Part shown: piece by piece, positions 8,163-16,897 of the stretch
Layout: every line of letters begins with the position of its first letter
Numbering within the stretch: position 1 is the stretch's first letter
From: Candidatus Cloacimonadota bacterium
GTDB taxonomy: Bacteria; Cloacimonadota; Cloacimonadia; Cloacimonadales; Cloacimonadaceae
Length of the DNA: 47,455 nt
Direction of reading: 5' to 3'
NCBI GenBank assembly: GCA_030154085.1
Contig: JASKKR010000014.1
Location: 1 to 47,455 of the forward strand
Made by a program: the position numbers and the translations under genes
Notes under the pieces: model-generated
Databases searched by the model: none
The model's input: the letters and a program-made list of their open reading frames with translations, nothing else
What the model was told of the DNA's origin: nothing

Positions 8163-8842
8163 ATTTATACATAGTAATTGGCGCTTATGGTAGTGGCAAA
8201 AGCGAATATAGCATTCACTTCTCCCGCCAACTTAAAGCAGAAGGACATGATGTAGCTTTGGCAGATTTGGATGTTGTTAATCCCTATTTTAGAGCTAGAG
8301 ACGTACGAGATGAATTTGCCCAAGAAGGAATCGAAGTAATCGCCCCGGAGGGACAGTATTCTCATGCAGATTTACCCATGATCTCGCCTAGGGTCAAGGG
8401 TGCTATTGAGAATTATAACAAGACGGTCATCCTAGATGTCGGCGGAGATCCTGCAGGGTGCAGAACACTTGGAAGATTTGTGGATAGCATCAATGCGCGA
8501 GGATACCGGATGTTTCTGGTGATCAATACCATGCGCCCTTTCACTCAAACGGTGGACGAAATTTTAGCGATGGTCGATCAGTTGCAAGCGGCTTCCAAGC
8601 TAGAGATTAGCGATTTAATATGCAATACCAATCTGATGGAATACACCGATAAAAGCATTGTCGAAGAAGGCATCAAGATCACGGAGGACGTAAGCCAGAA
8701 ATTGGGTTTAACTTTTGAAAACTATCTCGTTTTAGATAGATATCAAGATCGTGTACCGGATGGGATCTTGGGTAAAAAACGCCTAGTTATGACCTATACT
8801 CTCAGGAAGCCTTGGGAAAGATTGGTGATGAAGGGTATATGA
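8159..8842 (+). CDS. P-loop ATPase/GTPase of unknown role (MinD/CobQ-like)
   Basis: This 227-residue protein starts with a P-loop, IGAYGSGKSEYS (~7-18), then ALADLDVVNPYFRARD, which resembles the Walker A' region of SIMIBI NTPases, and VILDVGGDPAG as Walker B. Later blocks include FLVINTMRPFTQT and DLICNTNLMEYT; an Asn-rich ICNTNL could serve as base-recognition. It resembles uncharacterised ATP-binding proteins often found with oxidoreductase or ferredoxin genes, but no such gene is here. Its coupling with the HAD gene by ATGA overlap suggests a shared job. Confidence 0.75.
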   Translation: MNLYIVIGAYGSGKSEYSIHFSRQLKAEGHDVALADLDVVNPYFRARDVRDEFAQEGIEVIAPEGQYSHADLPMISPRVKGAIENYNKTVILDVGGDPAGCRTLGRFVDSINARGYRMFLVINTMRPFTQTVDEILAMVDQLQAASKLEISDLICNTNLMEYTDKSIVEEGIKITEDVSQKLGLTFENYLVLDRYQDRVPDGILGKKRLVMTYTLRKPWERLVMKGI

Positions 8843-8848
8843 TATGTC

Positions 8849-9490
8849 TTAGGGTTCCATCCAGTTTATAGGTTGTGGATTCCAATAGCTGTCGTTAAAA
8901 AAACTGCCCAAATCAACGAGTGATTTTCCGGCGACATTCTTGTAAATAAATACATCTCTGCTTCCAGCTTCCAGATAAACAGCGCGTACTAGCTCTGAGC
9001 AATACATCTTGCTTGGATCATCAAGATCAAAATCATGATCAAAGGCTACATTTTGCTTTAGGTACTGCTTTGCTTTCTCAGTTATAAGATTACGATCAAT
9101 CTCAAAAATTGGTTTTATGTGATAGATTTTACCGTTTTGTGCTTTGGATGCGAAAGAAGAGATAGGGTCGATCCGGATACCATCTTGATCTGAGATAGAG
9201 CCTGATATGCTGTGGATGATTTTCCAAGACCCATCTATTTTTACTACAATCCCACAATGCGACATACCTTCAGCCCTGGGAAAAGCTTGGCTGATGAGAG
9301 TCGACACAAATGAGCAACCACGTCTAAGCATCAGATCACCTTCTTGCAGGTCCAGGCGATCACAAAAATAATCATTTTCAAGTATTCGCTGTGGAGAAGA
9401 AATAGCTCCACCTAAAAAGGCAGAGCTATTTAAAATTGTTATCTGGAAAATGCTAAGGATCAATATCCACAGCTTATTTATCGATGTCAT
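8849..9490 (-). CDS. YiiX/YebB-like NlpC/P60-superfamily cysteine hydrolase
   Basis: This ~213-residue protein has an N-terminal hydrophobic segment (WILILSIFQITILNSSAF) and the permuted papain-like pattern of the YiiX family. It shows DLQEGDLMLRRG, SHCGIVVKIDG with the catalytic His candidate, and MYCSELVRAVY with the catalytic Cys. Members are lipid or peptidoglycan-related amidases or thioesterases; the substrate here is unknown. A TTG start at 9499 is also possible and has a better-spaced GGAAAG ahead of it. Either start overlaps the end of the DUF4878 lipoprotein gene, indicating coupling. Confidence 0.82.
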   Translation of the reverse strand: MTSINKLWILILSIFQITILNSSAFLGGAISSPQRILENDYFCDRLDLQEGDLMLRRGCSFVSTLISQAFPRAEGMSHCGIVVKIDGSWKIIHSISGSISDQDGIRIDPISSFASKAQNGKIYHIKPIFEIDRNLITEKAKQYLKQNVAFDHDFDLDDPSKMYCSELVRAVYLEAGSRDVFIYKNVAGKSLVDLGSFFNDSYWNPQPINWMEP

Positions 9491-9866
9491 CCTTGGCAAG
9501 CTCTACTTTCCAGTCCCCATCAACCTTGACTAGTTTTAGTTCTTGATCTTGGATCTCTTCTGGATTATTTAATTCCCACTGCTGAAAGCGTACTGTTGCA
9601 GAGTCACCTTGTTCAACCACTTCCGTAATTTTATAGCGCATAGCGATCATTTCGTCTTTCTGCTCTGGACTCATACTGTTGGCAAAAGTCTCGATCATGC
9701 TAAGCAATTCTTGCCCATCCTGGGTGACATATTTTTTGGCTTCTGCAAAATTTTGTTGTTCCATAGCGTCGAAGAAGTTCCGAGCAGTTTTTTCGGACGA
9801 TTTTTCACAAGCACTAAGTGCCATGAGGGCTAAAATGATGAGAATGATGTAAAGTAATCTTTTCAT
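9474..9866 (-). CDS. DUF4878-like lipoprotein
   Basis: This 130-residue protein has a signal peptide ending in lipobox LSAC (Cys ~20). It is followed by the NTF2-like fold typical of DUF4878: ARNFFDAMEQQNFAEAKKYV, a helix, then VRFQQWELN and VKVDGDWKVELAKDD at the end. Such proteins are envelope-associated with unknown function. It has a clear promoter and an AGGAG site. Confidence 0.83.
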   Translation of the reverse strand: MKRLLYIILIILALMALSACEKSSEKTARNFFDAMEQQNFAEAKKYVTQDGQELLSMIETFANSMSPEQKDEMIAMRYKITEVVEQGDSATVRFQQWELNNPEEIQDQELKLVKVDGDWKVELAKDDIDK

Positions 9867-9894
9867 GATTGCTCCTATATTTATTTATGGATTA

Positions 9895-9922
9895 ATAATA
9901 CTCTGTCTTTATGGGTTGTCAA
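9895..9922 (-). promoter_or_regulatory. strong promoter of the DUF4878-YiiX operon
   Basis: On the minus strand, a perfect TTGACA (9917-9922) and TATTAT (9895-9900, one mismatch) are separated by 16 bases. The expected start of transcription is about 20 bases ahead of the ATG at 9866, leaving room for the AGGAG site. This is among the clearest promoters in the window. Confidence 0.72.
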
Positions 9923-9943
9923 GTTTTTTTGTGTTTGATATTT

Positions 9944-10015
9944 TTATGAGCTCCTTTATAGCTATAATTAATTGCCGCATTTTTGCAACTCAGGATGCTG
10001 ACCAGGAGCTCATAA
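9944..10015. repeat. 12-bp perfect inverted repeat with 48-base loop
   Basis: TTATGAGCTCCT (9944-9955) and AGGAGCTCATAA (10004-10015) are exact reverse complements, just after the helicase stop codon. Within the loop TTGC/GCAA can also pair. Neither strand has a T run after the stem, so it is not a classic terminator. It could stabilise the 3' end of the helicase mRNA. Confidence 0.55.
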
Positions 10016-10025
10016 CAGGAATATC

Positions 10026-11678
10026 TTAGCGTTTTTTGCTATATTTCTTTTTTACTGCTTTTTGATTGACTCCGGTCTTAGCAATTGACACAGTGAGGGC
10101 TTGTCCTTTGAATCCGGCGGAGACCATAGCGTTTTTTACTTTGCTTTCTAAGCGTGAATCCAGATCTATGAGGCAGTGATCATTGAAAATGCTGATCTGT
10201 CCAATTTCTATGCCCCGACTTACCCTAAGACTGTTTATGTAGCGCATAAGTTCGCGTTTTGTAAGTCCATTTGCATGACCAATATTAAGGCGGAAAGTAG
10301 AAAAGCTAAAGCCGGACTTGTCTTTCACTTCCTTTTGGGAATCAGTGGATTTGATGTTATCCAAATCTGGGATGTCTTTGTAATAATCGAGGAAGCGGTT
10401 AAATTCAACGGAGACAAATCGTTTGATCAGCTCTTCCCGCGTCATCCAGCTAAGTTTTTTAAAGACATTCTGTAGAAAAGACTCCATCTCTTTTTCATTT
10501 ATCTCTACCCGTTCGACTGTATCAATGAAGTGAAAAAGTTGTTTTTCACATATCTCGCGACCACCGGGCACTTTTTGCCAGATAATCGGACGTCCTAAAC
10601 GTTTCTCGACAGCGCGAAAAGCACTACTTTCTTTGTTATGCATAATGGTGATTGAGATTCCTTTTTTACCTGCTCTTCCGGTACGACCTGAGCGGTGGAT
10701 GTAAATATCGGGATCTGTGGGAACCTGGAAGTTTATGATGTGGGTCAGATCGTCCACATCCAAACCTCTGGCTGCGACGTCTGTAGCTACGAGAAGAGGT
10801 ACAAACTTGCTGCGGAAGCGGCTCATCACAGATTCTCGTTGACCTTGAGAAAGATCACCATGGAGGGCATCTGCATTGTAGCCATCATGTTGTAGCTTGT
10901 CAGCTATTTCTTGAGTTTCCTTGCGAGTTCGGCAAAAGACTATGCCATATATATTGGGATTCATGTCAGCAATGCGCTTGAGAGCCGCATATTTGTCTCT
11001 GGCCTGAACCTTATAATAAAAATGTTCAATGTTTTCTGCACCTTTGGTTTCATCGCCAACGCTGATGCGATGGGGCTGAGTCATGAAGCTTTGAGCAAGA
11101 TGCTCGACTTCGCTAGGCATCGTGGCAGAAAAGAGTAATGTTTGTCGAGAAGCGGGCATGCTATCCATGATCTCAAAGAGTTCGTCTTTGAAACCCATGT
11201 TTAGCATCTCATCAGCTTCATCAAGCACGAGGCGCGTTACAGATTCCAGGTGAAGGGCTTTTTGGCGGATCATATCGGCTACTCGTCCAGGAGTTCCCAC
11301 AACGATGTGAGCGCCAGTCCTTAAAGCTTCTTTTTGTTTATATATTGGAGCTCCGCCATAAATTGCAGCACTGCGAATACGCGTCATGTATTTGGAGAAA
11401 GATTCCAGATCTTTGGTGATTTGCAAGCAGAGTTCGCGGGTGGGGCACAGGATGATTGTCTGAGTAACGCTTCTTTCTATGTCAATGGCGCTGATGATGG
11501 GTAAGCCAAATGCGGCAGTCTTACCAGTTCCAGTCTGAGCCAAAGCGATGAGATCTTCATTGTTATCCATTATCCATGGAATGCAAAGCTCCTGGATGGG
11601 GGTAGGTGAGACAAAACCGAGCTTTTCAACAGCTTTTTGAATCGGTTCTGGTAGTGTGAGATCAGTGAATTTAGTCAA
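10026..11678 (-). CDS. DEAD-box ATP-dependent RNA helicase with DbpA-type RNA-binding tail
   Basis: This 550-residue helicase has all expected motifs: Q motif PTPIQE, I AQTGTGKT, Ia PTREL, Ib GTPGR, II DEAD, III SAT, IV region GIVFCRTRKE, V ATDVAARGLD and VI HRSGRTGRAGK. After the core and a linker, residues ~470-540 match the DbpA RNA-binding domain (RLNIGHANGLTKRELMRYI), and the end is basic (KAVKKKYSKKR). It resembles CshA/DeaD proteins acting in ribosome assembly, cold adaptation and mRNA decay. The gene is divergent from infC, and the ~290-base gap between them carries the infC promoter and leader. Confidence 0.94.
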   Translation of the reverse strand: MTKFTDLTLPEPIQKAVEKLGFVSPTPIQELCIPWIMDNNEDLIALAQTGTGKTAAFGLPIISAIDIERSVTQTIILCPTRELCLQITKDLESFSKYMTRIRSAAIYGGAPIYKQKEALRTGAHIVVGTPGRVADMIRQKALHLESVTRLVLDEADEMLNMGFKDELFEIMDSMPASRQTLLFSATMPSEVEHLAQSFMTQPHRISVGDETKGAENIEHFYYKVQARDKYAALKRIADMNPNIYGIVFCRTRKETQEIADKLQHDGYNADALHGDLSQGQRESVMSRFRSKFVPLLVATDVAARGLDVDDLTHIINFQVPTDPDIYIHRSGRTGRAGKKGISITIMHNKESSAFRAVEKRLGRPIIWQKVPGGREICEKQLFHFIDTVERVEINEKEMESFLQNVFKKLSWMTREELIKRFVSVEFNRFLDYYKDIPDLDNIKSTDSQKEVKDKSGFSFSTFRLNIGHANGLTKRELMRYINSLRVSRGIEIGQISIFNDHCLIDLDSRLESKVKNAMVSAGFKGQALTVSIAKTGVNQKAVKKKYSKKR

Positions 11679-11784
11679 GTTTTAGTTTTCCTTATTATAG
11701 TTTATAGGGTCAATCTTTATAAAGGGCATATTCTGTAAAGCTTTGTTTTTGTATAAGCTAAAATATTAGTGCGAAAGATTTATA

Positions 11785-11812
11785 TTGACACAAAAATGGA
11801 CTGCGAAATAAT
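11785..11812 (+). promoter_or_regulatory. promoter of infC-rpmI-rplT
   Basis: A perfect TTGACA (11785-11790) and AATAAT (11807-11812, five of six) lie 16 bases apart. Transcription would start near 11819, giving a leader of about 150 bases before infC that begins just ahead of the CCGTCTGCTTC segment. Confidence 0.65.
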
Positions 11813-11818
11813 GGAAAT

Positions 11819-11968
11819 AAATGAAGCCGTCTGCTTCTGCCTTGCTGCCTTGAATGTGCGTGCAGGGCTCGATAGACTGAATTTCAGTAAAATTTGTTGT
11901 GAAGCAGGCGGAATTTCTCAAAGGAAATTCCGCCTGCTTCGTTAACCGGTAAAAAGGAGGTTCTTATA
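11819..11968 (+). promoter_or_regulatory. structured infC leader with competing stems
   Basis: A perfect 16-bp stem pairs GAAGCAGGCGGAATTT (11901-11916) with AAATTCCGCCTGCTTC (11925-11940) around an 8-base loop. The 5' strand of this stem can instead pair over 11 bases with CCGTCTGCTTC at 11827-11837 (ten Watson-Crick pairs and one G-U), right at the predicted transcript start. The two pairings exclude each other. No T run follows, so the switch, if real, may act on translation or through a bound protein. infC leaders in Bacillus are controlled by L20, and rplT is the third gene here. Confidence 0.6.
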
Positions 11969-12592
11969 ATCCGGATTAAACGTTACAAGGCAAAAACCAA
12001 AGAGGTTGTGCCCAAAGAAAGAATTAACCATCAGATTACAGCGGAAAAAGTTCGGTTGATCGGTCCTGATGGTAAACAGGTCGGTGTTGTATCCCTACGT
12101 GAAGCGCAACGATATGCGGATGAAGCGGAGCTGGACTTGGTAGAGATTTCCCCTACTGCTGATCCACCCGTATGCCGTGTTTTGGATTTTAGTAAATACT
12201 ACTTCCAGAAGGAAAAAAGAGCTCGGGAAGCCAAGAAAAAACAGCATGAAGTAGAAGTCAAAGAGATCAAATTTGGTCCCAATACAGAAGAACATGACTA
12301 TAACTTTAAGAAAAATAACGCTATAAAGTTTTTAAGACAACACAACAAAGTAAAATTCACTGTGCGGTTTAGAGGACGTCAGATGGCTCATAAAGAGCTA
12401 GGTTATCGCGTTTTAGACAAGATTAAAGAAGATCTGGCTCTGATTGCCGATGTCGATCACGAACCGGTAAGCGATCGCAATATGCTCTCTATAACTGTCT
12501 CACCTAAAAAGGATATCGATCGCATCCTCGCGGAAACGACATTAAGCCAACAAGAAAAAACTGATACAGGAAGCGACACCGAAAAGCCATAA
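11969..12592 (+). CDS. infC: translation initiation factor IF-3 (non-AUG start)
   Basis: This ~207-residue IF3 prevents premature subunit joining and checks start codons. Family blocks are INHQITAEKVRLIGPDGKQ, GVVSLREAQRYADEAELDLVEISP, PPVCRVLDFSKY, then the C-terminal domain VKEIKFGPNTEEHDY and KVKFTVRFRGRQMAHKELG. AAGGAGG ends at 11960. The best-spaced codon in frame is ATC 11969 (8 bases on), with ATA 11966 as an alternative. A GTG at 12008 would lose the basic N-terminal peptide and has no ribosome-binding site. Rare starts such as AUU are the rule for infC and let IF3 repress its own translation. The C-terminal tail is extended and acidic. Confidence 0.9.
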   Translation: MRIKRYKAKTKEVVPKERINHQITAEKVRLIGPDGKQVGVVSLREAQRYADEAELDLVEISPTADPPVCRVLDFSKYYFQKEKRAREAKKKQHEVEVKEIKFGPNTEEHDYNFKKNNAIKFLRQHNKVKFTVRFRGRQMAHKELGYRVLDKIKEDLALIADVDHEPVSDRNMLSITVSPKKDIDRILAETTLSQQEKTDTGSDTEKP

Positions 12593-12657
12593 GTCATAAA
12601 ATCTGCCGGCATAAGATCCCGGCAGTTTGATATAGAGTAAATTCAAGGAGATATAAA

Positions 12658-12852
12658 ATGCCAAAGATCAGAACGAATCGATCTGCCGCTAAGCGCTTTA
12701 AGTTAACCGGCACCGGAAAGATCGTGCGCCATCACGCTAAGAGTGCGCACATCAAAACCAAAAAATCACCCAAATTGAAACGTAATCTTCGTTCAAGCGC
12801 CATTGTTCATAAAGCTGACGAGAGAAGAGTTTACCGGATGCTTGGATTATAG
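12658..12852 (+). CDS. rpmI: 50S ribosomal protein L35
   Basis: This 64-residue, highly basic protein has the L35 signature: KIRTNRSAAKRFKLTGTGKI, then HHAKSAHIKTKKS, ending RRVYRMLG. It lies between infC and rplT as in most bacteria, with AAGGAG ahead of the ATG. Confidence 0.97.
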   Translation: MPKIRTNRSAAKRFKLTGTGKIVRHHAKSAHIKTKKSPKLKRNLRSSAIVHKADERRVYRMLGL

Positions 12853-12864
12853 AGGAGTATTGAG

Positions 12865-13215
12865 ATGCCTAGAAGTACAAACAATGTAGCAGCCCATCGC
12901 AGAAGAAAAAAATATACGCTTGCAGCTAGAGGCTATTTTGGTCGCAGAAGTAAAACTTATCGCGTTGCTCGCCAGACGGTTGAGCGGGCTATGGTCTTTG
13001 CGTTTGCTCATCGCAAATTGAAGAAACGTCAGTTTCGCAGTCTATGGATTGCACGCATCAATGCTGCTTGCAGAATGAATGACATGAGCTATAGTAGATT
13101 TATTAATGGACTGCATAAGTCCAACATTGAGATAAACCGCAAGACCTTAGCTCATCTGGCATGGCATGATGCCCCGGCGTTTGCACGCTTGGTCGAAATT
13201 GCCAAAAACGCCTAG
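12865..13215 (+). CDS. rplT: 50S ribosomal protein L20
   Basis: This 116-residue L20 binds 23S rRNA early in assembly and represses its own operon in several bacteria. Family blocks are RRKKYTLAARGYFGRRSKTYR, the helix AMVFAFAHRKLKKRQFRSLW, then RINAACRMNDMSYSRFINGL and INRKTLAHLA. It starts 12 bases after rpmI with GAGGAG upstream. A terminator-like hairpin follows. Confidence 0.97.
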   Translation: MPRSTNNVAAHRRRKKYTLAARGYFGRRSKTYRVARQTVERAMVFAFAHRKLKKRQFRSLWIARINAACRMNDMSYSRFINGLHKSNIEINRKTLAHLAWHDAPAFARLVEIAKNA

Positions 13216-13270
13216 TTGTTTTACTATGCCTTAAGCACTCCTGGGAGTGACAGGTTGATTTAATATTAAG

Positions 13271-13303
13271 AAAGCGGTTTTTTCTTAAAACCGCTTTTTA
13301 CTT
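13271..13303 (+). terminator. terminator after rplT
   Basis: AAAGCGGTTTT (13271-13281) pairs perfectly with AAAACCGCTTT (13287-13297) around a 5-base loop, then TT-A-C-TT. It lies between rplT and pheS and should end or attenuate the infC operon before pheS. Confidence 0.75.
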
Positions 13304-13329
13304 ATTATCAATAAGAAAAGGATAAGACA

Positions 13330-14355
13330 TTGCAAGAACAGCTTGAAAATCTTATATCAGAGGCCAAAGAAGAAATAGCACGAGCGAGTGAACCCAACGA
13401 TATCTTGAATCTTAAGGCTAAGTATCTGGGTAAAAAAAGTGTGCTAAACAGCTTGTACGCTAAGATGAAAGATCTTAGCAAAGAAGAGCGACCTGCATTT
13501 GGGAATCAGCTAAATCAGGTACGCAAGCAATTTGAAGAAATGCTCACCATCAGATCCAATCAGATCAAGGAACAATCTTGGCAGAAGAGCAGAGCGGATA
13601 TAGATACATCGATGCCAGGATACCCGCTTTCCAGGGGCTCCTACCATCCCTTAAGCATCATCAGACGCCAAATCGATGATGTATTTATAAGTATGGGTTT
13701 TGAGATCGCGGAAGGCAATGATATTGAGGACGAATTTCACAATTTTGACGCTCTCAATACACCTCCAGATCACCCTTCTCGTAATTTGGCAGATACTTTC
13801 TATGTCGAGGGTGGTAAGCTTTTGCGAACACAGACATCAACTGTGCAGATCAGGGTAATGGAAAAATATAAGCCCCCAATTCGCATCATATCCCCAGGAA
13901 GATGTTATCGCAATGATAAACCTGATCCATCCCATTCTCCGGTATTCCATCAAGTGGAAGCCTTGGTGGTGGATAAGGGCATTAATATGTCACACTTGCA
14001 GGATACCCTGCAAAACTTCGCCAGCATAATGTTTGGCGAAGATGTGAAGAGCAGGATTCGTCCCCACTTTTTCCCTTTTACTGAACCTTCCGCAGAGATG
14101 GATATATCATGTGTATCCTGCAGGGGTATGGGCTGCCGGATTTGTAAACACTCGGGGTGGCTTGAAATGGGCGGAGCTGGAATGGTTGATCCTGCCGTGT
14201 TCAATACTGTTGGGATTGATCCCGAGATCTACACAGGTTTTGCTTTTGGGCTTGGAATCGAACGTATTGCCATGCTCAAATATAGGATCCCAGACATGCG
14301 CATACTCTTTGAAAACGATCTCAGAATGATCAGACAATTTCGAGGAGAGCTATAA
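13330..14355 (+). CDS. pheS: phenylalanyl-tRNA synthetase alpha subunit
   Basis: This 341-residue catalytic subunit joins PheT to charge tRNA-Phe. The N-terminal coiled coil (residues 1-85) is followed by the class II core. Visible blocks are HPLSIIRRQIDDVF, PGRCYRNDKPDPSHSPVFHQVE (motif 2 area, interrupted here only by notation), FTEPSAEMDISC with CRGMGCRIC, and GFAFGLGIERIAMLKY (motif 3, ~303-318). The start is TTG 13330 with AAAGGA upstream. Stop and pheT start share one base (TAATG). Confidence 0.96.
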   Translation: MQEQLENLISEAKEEIARASEPNDILNLKAKYLGKKSVLNSLYAKMKDLSKEERPAFGNQLNQVRKQFEEMLTIRSNQIKEQSWQKSRADIDTSMPGYPLSRGSYHPLSIIRRQIDDVFISMGFEIAEGNDIEDEFHNFDALNTPPDHPSRNLADTFYVEGGKLLRTQTSTVQIRVMEKYKPPIRIISPGRCYRNDKPDPSHSPVFHQVEALVVDKGINMSHLQDTLQNFASIMFGEDVKSRIRPHFFPFTEPSAEMDISCVSCRGMGCRICKHSGWLEMGGAGMVDPAVFNTVGIDPEIYTGFAFGLGIERIAMLKYRIPDMRILFENDLRMIRQFRGEL

Positions 14356-16895
14356 TGAGAGTTGCATTATCTTGGTTAAAACGTCATCTGGATTTGTCCG
14401 GCATATCTACTGATCTTGCCGATCTCCTAACTTTTGCTGGGATTGAGGTTGAAAATATTACTGAGATGCCATCTCTGGGTAGCACCGTGATAGCAGCCAA
14501 AGTGGTTTCTGCTGAAGCGGTACCAAAAACTGATCATCTCAAGCTTTGTCTGGTTGATATTGGCGAAACCGATTATCTTGAAAAGGATGAAAACAATCTA
14601 ATCCAGATTGTCTGCGGTGCACCAAACTGCCATTCCGGAATGAAGGCAGTGTTAGCATTGCCAGGTACAGATCTACGACAGATTCAGATTCAAAAAGCCA
14701 TAATTCGCGGCATAGAATCTCATGGAATGCTCTGCTCAGAGCGCGAGTTAGGAATATCAGATTATCATGGTGGTATCATTGAGCTTTCGGACGACATCCC
14801 AATCGGAGCATTGGCGGATGAATACCTTGATTTGCCGGATACAGCGTATGATTTGGAGATCACTCCCAATCGTAGTGATCTGCTTGGCTATGTCGGTATT
14901 TGTCGCGACCTTTCAGCTAAACTGAGTCGAAGCTTGATCCCCAGTCCCCCGGTGAAATTTACTGTCTCCGAACCCACTCTCAAACTACGTGTGCACAATC
15001 ATGCCAAAGAGCTCTGTCCTCGTTATACAGCACGGGTGATTCAATCAGTCAAGATTGGACCCTCGCCCCTTTGGCTAAAACTGTCTCTAATCAAGAGTGG
15101 GATTAGACCAATCAACAATGTCGTTGATATTACGAATTATGTGATGCTGGAGACGGGTCATCCTCTTCATGCTTTTGATTATGATAAGCTGTCTCCGATC
15201 AATGATGCTCAGGAATATCCAGATATTGTGATCCGAAATGCTGAGGAGAATGAAGAGTTTATAGCATTGGATGGGAAAAAGTATGATCTTGATGGCAGTG
15301 AACTTGTCATAGCCGATGGCAAACGAATTTCTGCATTAGCAGGAGTGATGGGTGCGCAGTTTTCCAGTATCAGCGATCAGACTGTGAATATCGTTCTTGA
15401 AAGTGCAGCTTTTCATGCCGGGACGATTCGCAGATGCTCTTTTAAACATAAGCTTAGCACGGACTCTTCTTATCGTTTTGAGCGAGATCTGTCTGCTCAA
15501 TTAGCAGCAGACATCAGTGATCTGGCGACCGATCTTATCGTAGAAATTGCCGGAGGGAAGGTTTGTGGAGAGCTTTATGACAGCTATCCGGCAGTAGAAC
15601 GGGAATTAATTTTGGGTGTACGCCCACAGAGATTTGAACATCTCATTGGATATACTCTCCCTGGTGATAAGATCCGAGATATTTTAGAGAATCTTGGCTT
15701 TAGTTTTATCCAATATGGAGATTTCGTGCCGGGACCGATTTATGACATCAATCAGATCAATGATTTCCATGCAAAGAAGCCAAAACAAAGTATCACTGAA
15801 TTCCCAGAAGTGGATGAGTATCAACATACTCATTATTACCGGGTGCCAGCGTTTCGCAAGGACATCATCCGTGAGGTTGATATCTTGGAAGAGCTTGCTC
15901 GCTTAGCGGGATATGACAAAGTTCCTCGTCACACAGAGCTACAGCACATCATGGATAGACATGCTTACAAAGTCGAACGCAAAGCTACCGATTGGCTGGT
16001 AAATTGGGGCTGCTATGAAACTCTAAACTATAGCTTTTGTGATCCTTCCCAGATGCTGCAACTGGGCTATTTAGAAGAAAATCTCGATTTCGTTCGTTTA
16101 ATCAATCCCCAAAGCTCAAATCAGTCTGTGATGCGGATTTCCTTGATTCCACATTTGTTGACTAACCTCGTGTACAATCTTAATCATACTGAACGTGATA
16201 TCAAGCTTTTTGAGATGGCGAAGACATTCCACCCCTACAAAAATGGGCACATTGAAAATAAGCGTCTTTCTGCTATTTGTACGGGCAAAGTAAATGATGA
16301 AAACTGGCAGGATAATGCTAAAATGATAGACTTCTTCTGGATGAAGGGCTGTTTTACAGGATTTCTTTCTAGTTTGGGTCTCTCGTTCAAGGCGGTAGAG
16401 TGTGACGCGCCGTATTTGATCCCAGGTGAATCATTCAGCTATATATCAGATGGGCAATTGCTGGGAAGTTTTGGTAGAGTAAGACCCGATGTCTTAGAAG
16501 CTTGGGGAATTGAAACCAACAATCTCAAACAAGATGTCTGGGTTCTTGATTTTGATATGGATGCTATAGTGAACCTTAGCCGTGAGATAAGCTTGGTATA
16601 TGAAGAGATTCCACGGTTTCCATCAGTCACACGGGATCTCTCCTTTTTGCTGGCTGACAACTACGGTTATGATGAAATTAGGCGAGCTATATTGGCTTTG
16701 GACACCAATCTCATTAAGGGAGTAGAGGTCTTTGATGAATACCGCTCAGAGCAAATACCAGAAGGGTTTAGAAGCCTGAGTCTGCATGTGATTCTGCAAG
16801 ATCAAGAAAAAACATTGACAGATGAGCGCGTTGAACGACTCATGGACTCAGTGCAAAAAACTCTTGCCGACAAATTTAATATTACGATGAGGTGA
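14355..16895 (+). CDS. pheT: phenylalanyl-tRNA synthetase beta subunit
   Basis: This 846-residue subunit has the usual domain order: B1/B6 start (MRVALSWLKRHLDLSG); the EMAP/Trbp111-like tRNA-binding OB fold ~39-150 (VCGAPNCHSGMKAVLALPG); B3/B4 editing region (LWLKLSLIKSGIRPINNVVD, HPLHAFDYDKL); B5 with AGYDKVPR; the catalytic-like core; and the C-terminal anticodon-binding FDX-ACB domain (RFPSVTRDLSFLLADN, ~755-846). The length is slightly above the common ~800 residues. It overlaps pheS by one base, and its TGA lies within the ribosome-binding region of the next gene. Confidence 0.96.
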   Translation: MRVALSWLKRHLDLSGISTDLADLLTFAGIEVENITEMPSLGSTVIAAKVVSAEAVPKTDHLKLCLVDIGETDYLEKDENNLIQIVCGAPNCHSGMKAVLALPGTDLRQIQIQKAIIRGIESHGMLCSERELGISDYHGGIIELSDDIPIGALADEYLDLPDTAYDLEITPNRSDLLGYVGICRDLSAKLSRSLIPSPPVKFTVSEPTLKLRVHNHAKELCPRYTARVIQSVKIGPSPLWLKLSLIKSGIRPINNVVDITNYVMLETGHPLHAFDYDKLSPINDAQEYPDIVIRNAEENEEFIALDGKKYDLDGSELVIADGKRISALAGVMGAQFSSISDQTVNIVLESAAFHAGTIRRCSFKHKLSTDSSYRFERDLSAQLAADISDLATDLIVEIAGGKVCGELYDSYPAVERELILGVRPQRFEHLIGYTLPGDKIRDILENLGFSFIQYGDFVPGPIYDINQINDFHAKKPKQSITEFPEVDEYQHTHYYRVPAFRKDIIREVDILEELARLAGYDKVPRHTELQHIMDRHAYKVERKATDWLVNWGCYETLNYSFCDPSQMLQLGYLEENLDFVRLINPQSSNQSVMRISLIPHLLTNLVYNLNHTERDIKLFEMAKTFHPYKNGHIENKRLSAICTGKVNDENWQDNAKMIDFFWMKGCFTGFLSSLGLSFKAVECDAPYLIPGESFSYISDGQLLGSFGRVRPDVLEAWGIETNNLKQDVWVLDFDMDAIVNLSREISLVYEEIPRFPSVTRDLSFLLADNYGYDEIRRAILALDTNLIKGVEVFDEYRSEQIPEGFRSLSLHVILQDQEKTLTDERVERLMDSVQKTLADKFNITMR

Positions 16896-16897
16896 AA

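Noticed and set aside
11901-11940. 16-bp stem called as a rho-independent terminator
   Set aside because: No T run follows, and the operon it precedes must be transcribed through it. A regulatory leader structure fits better.
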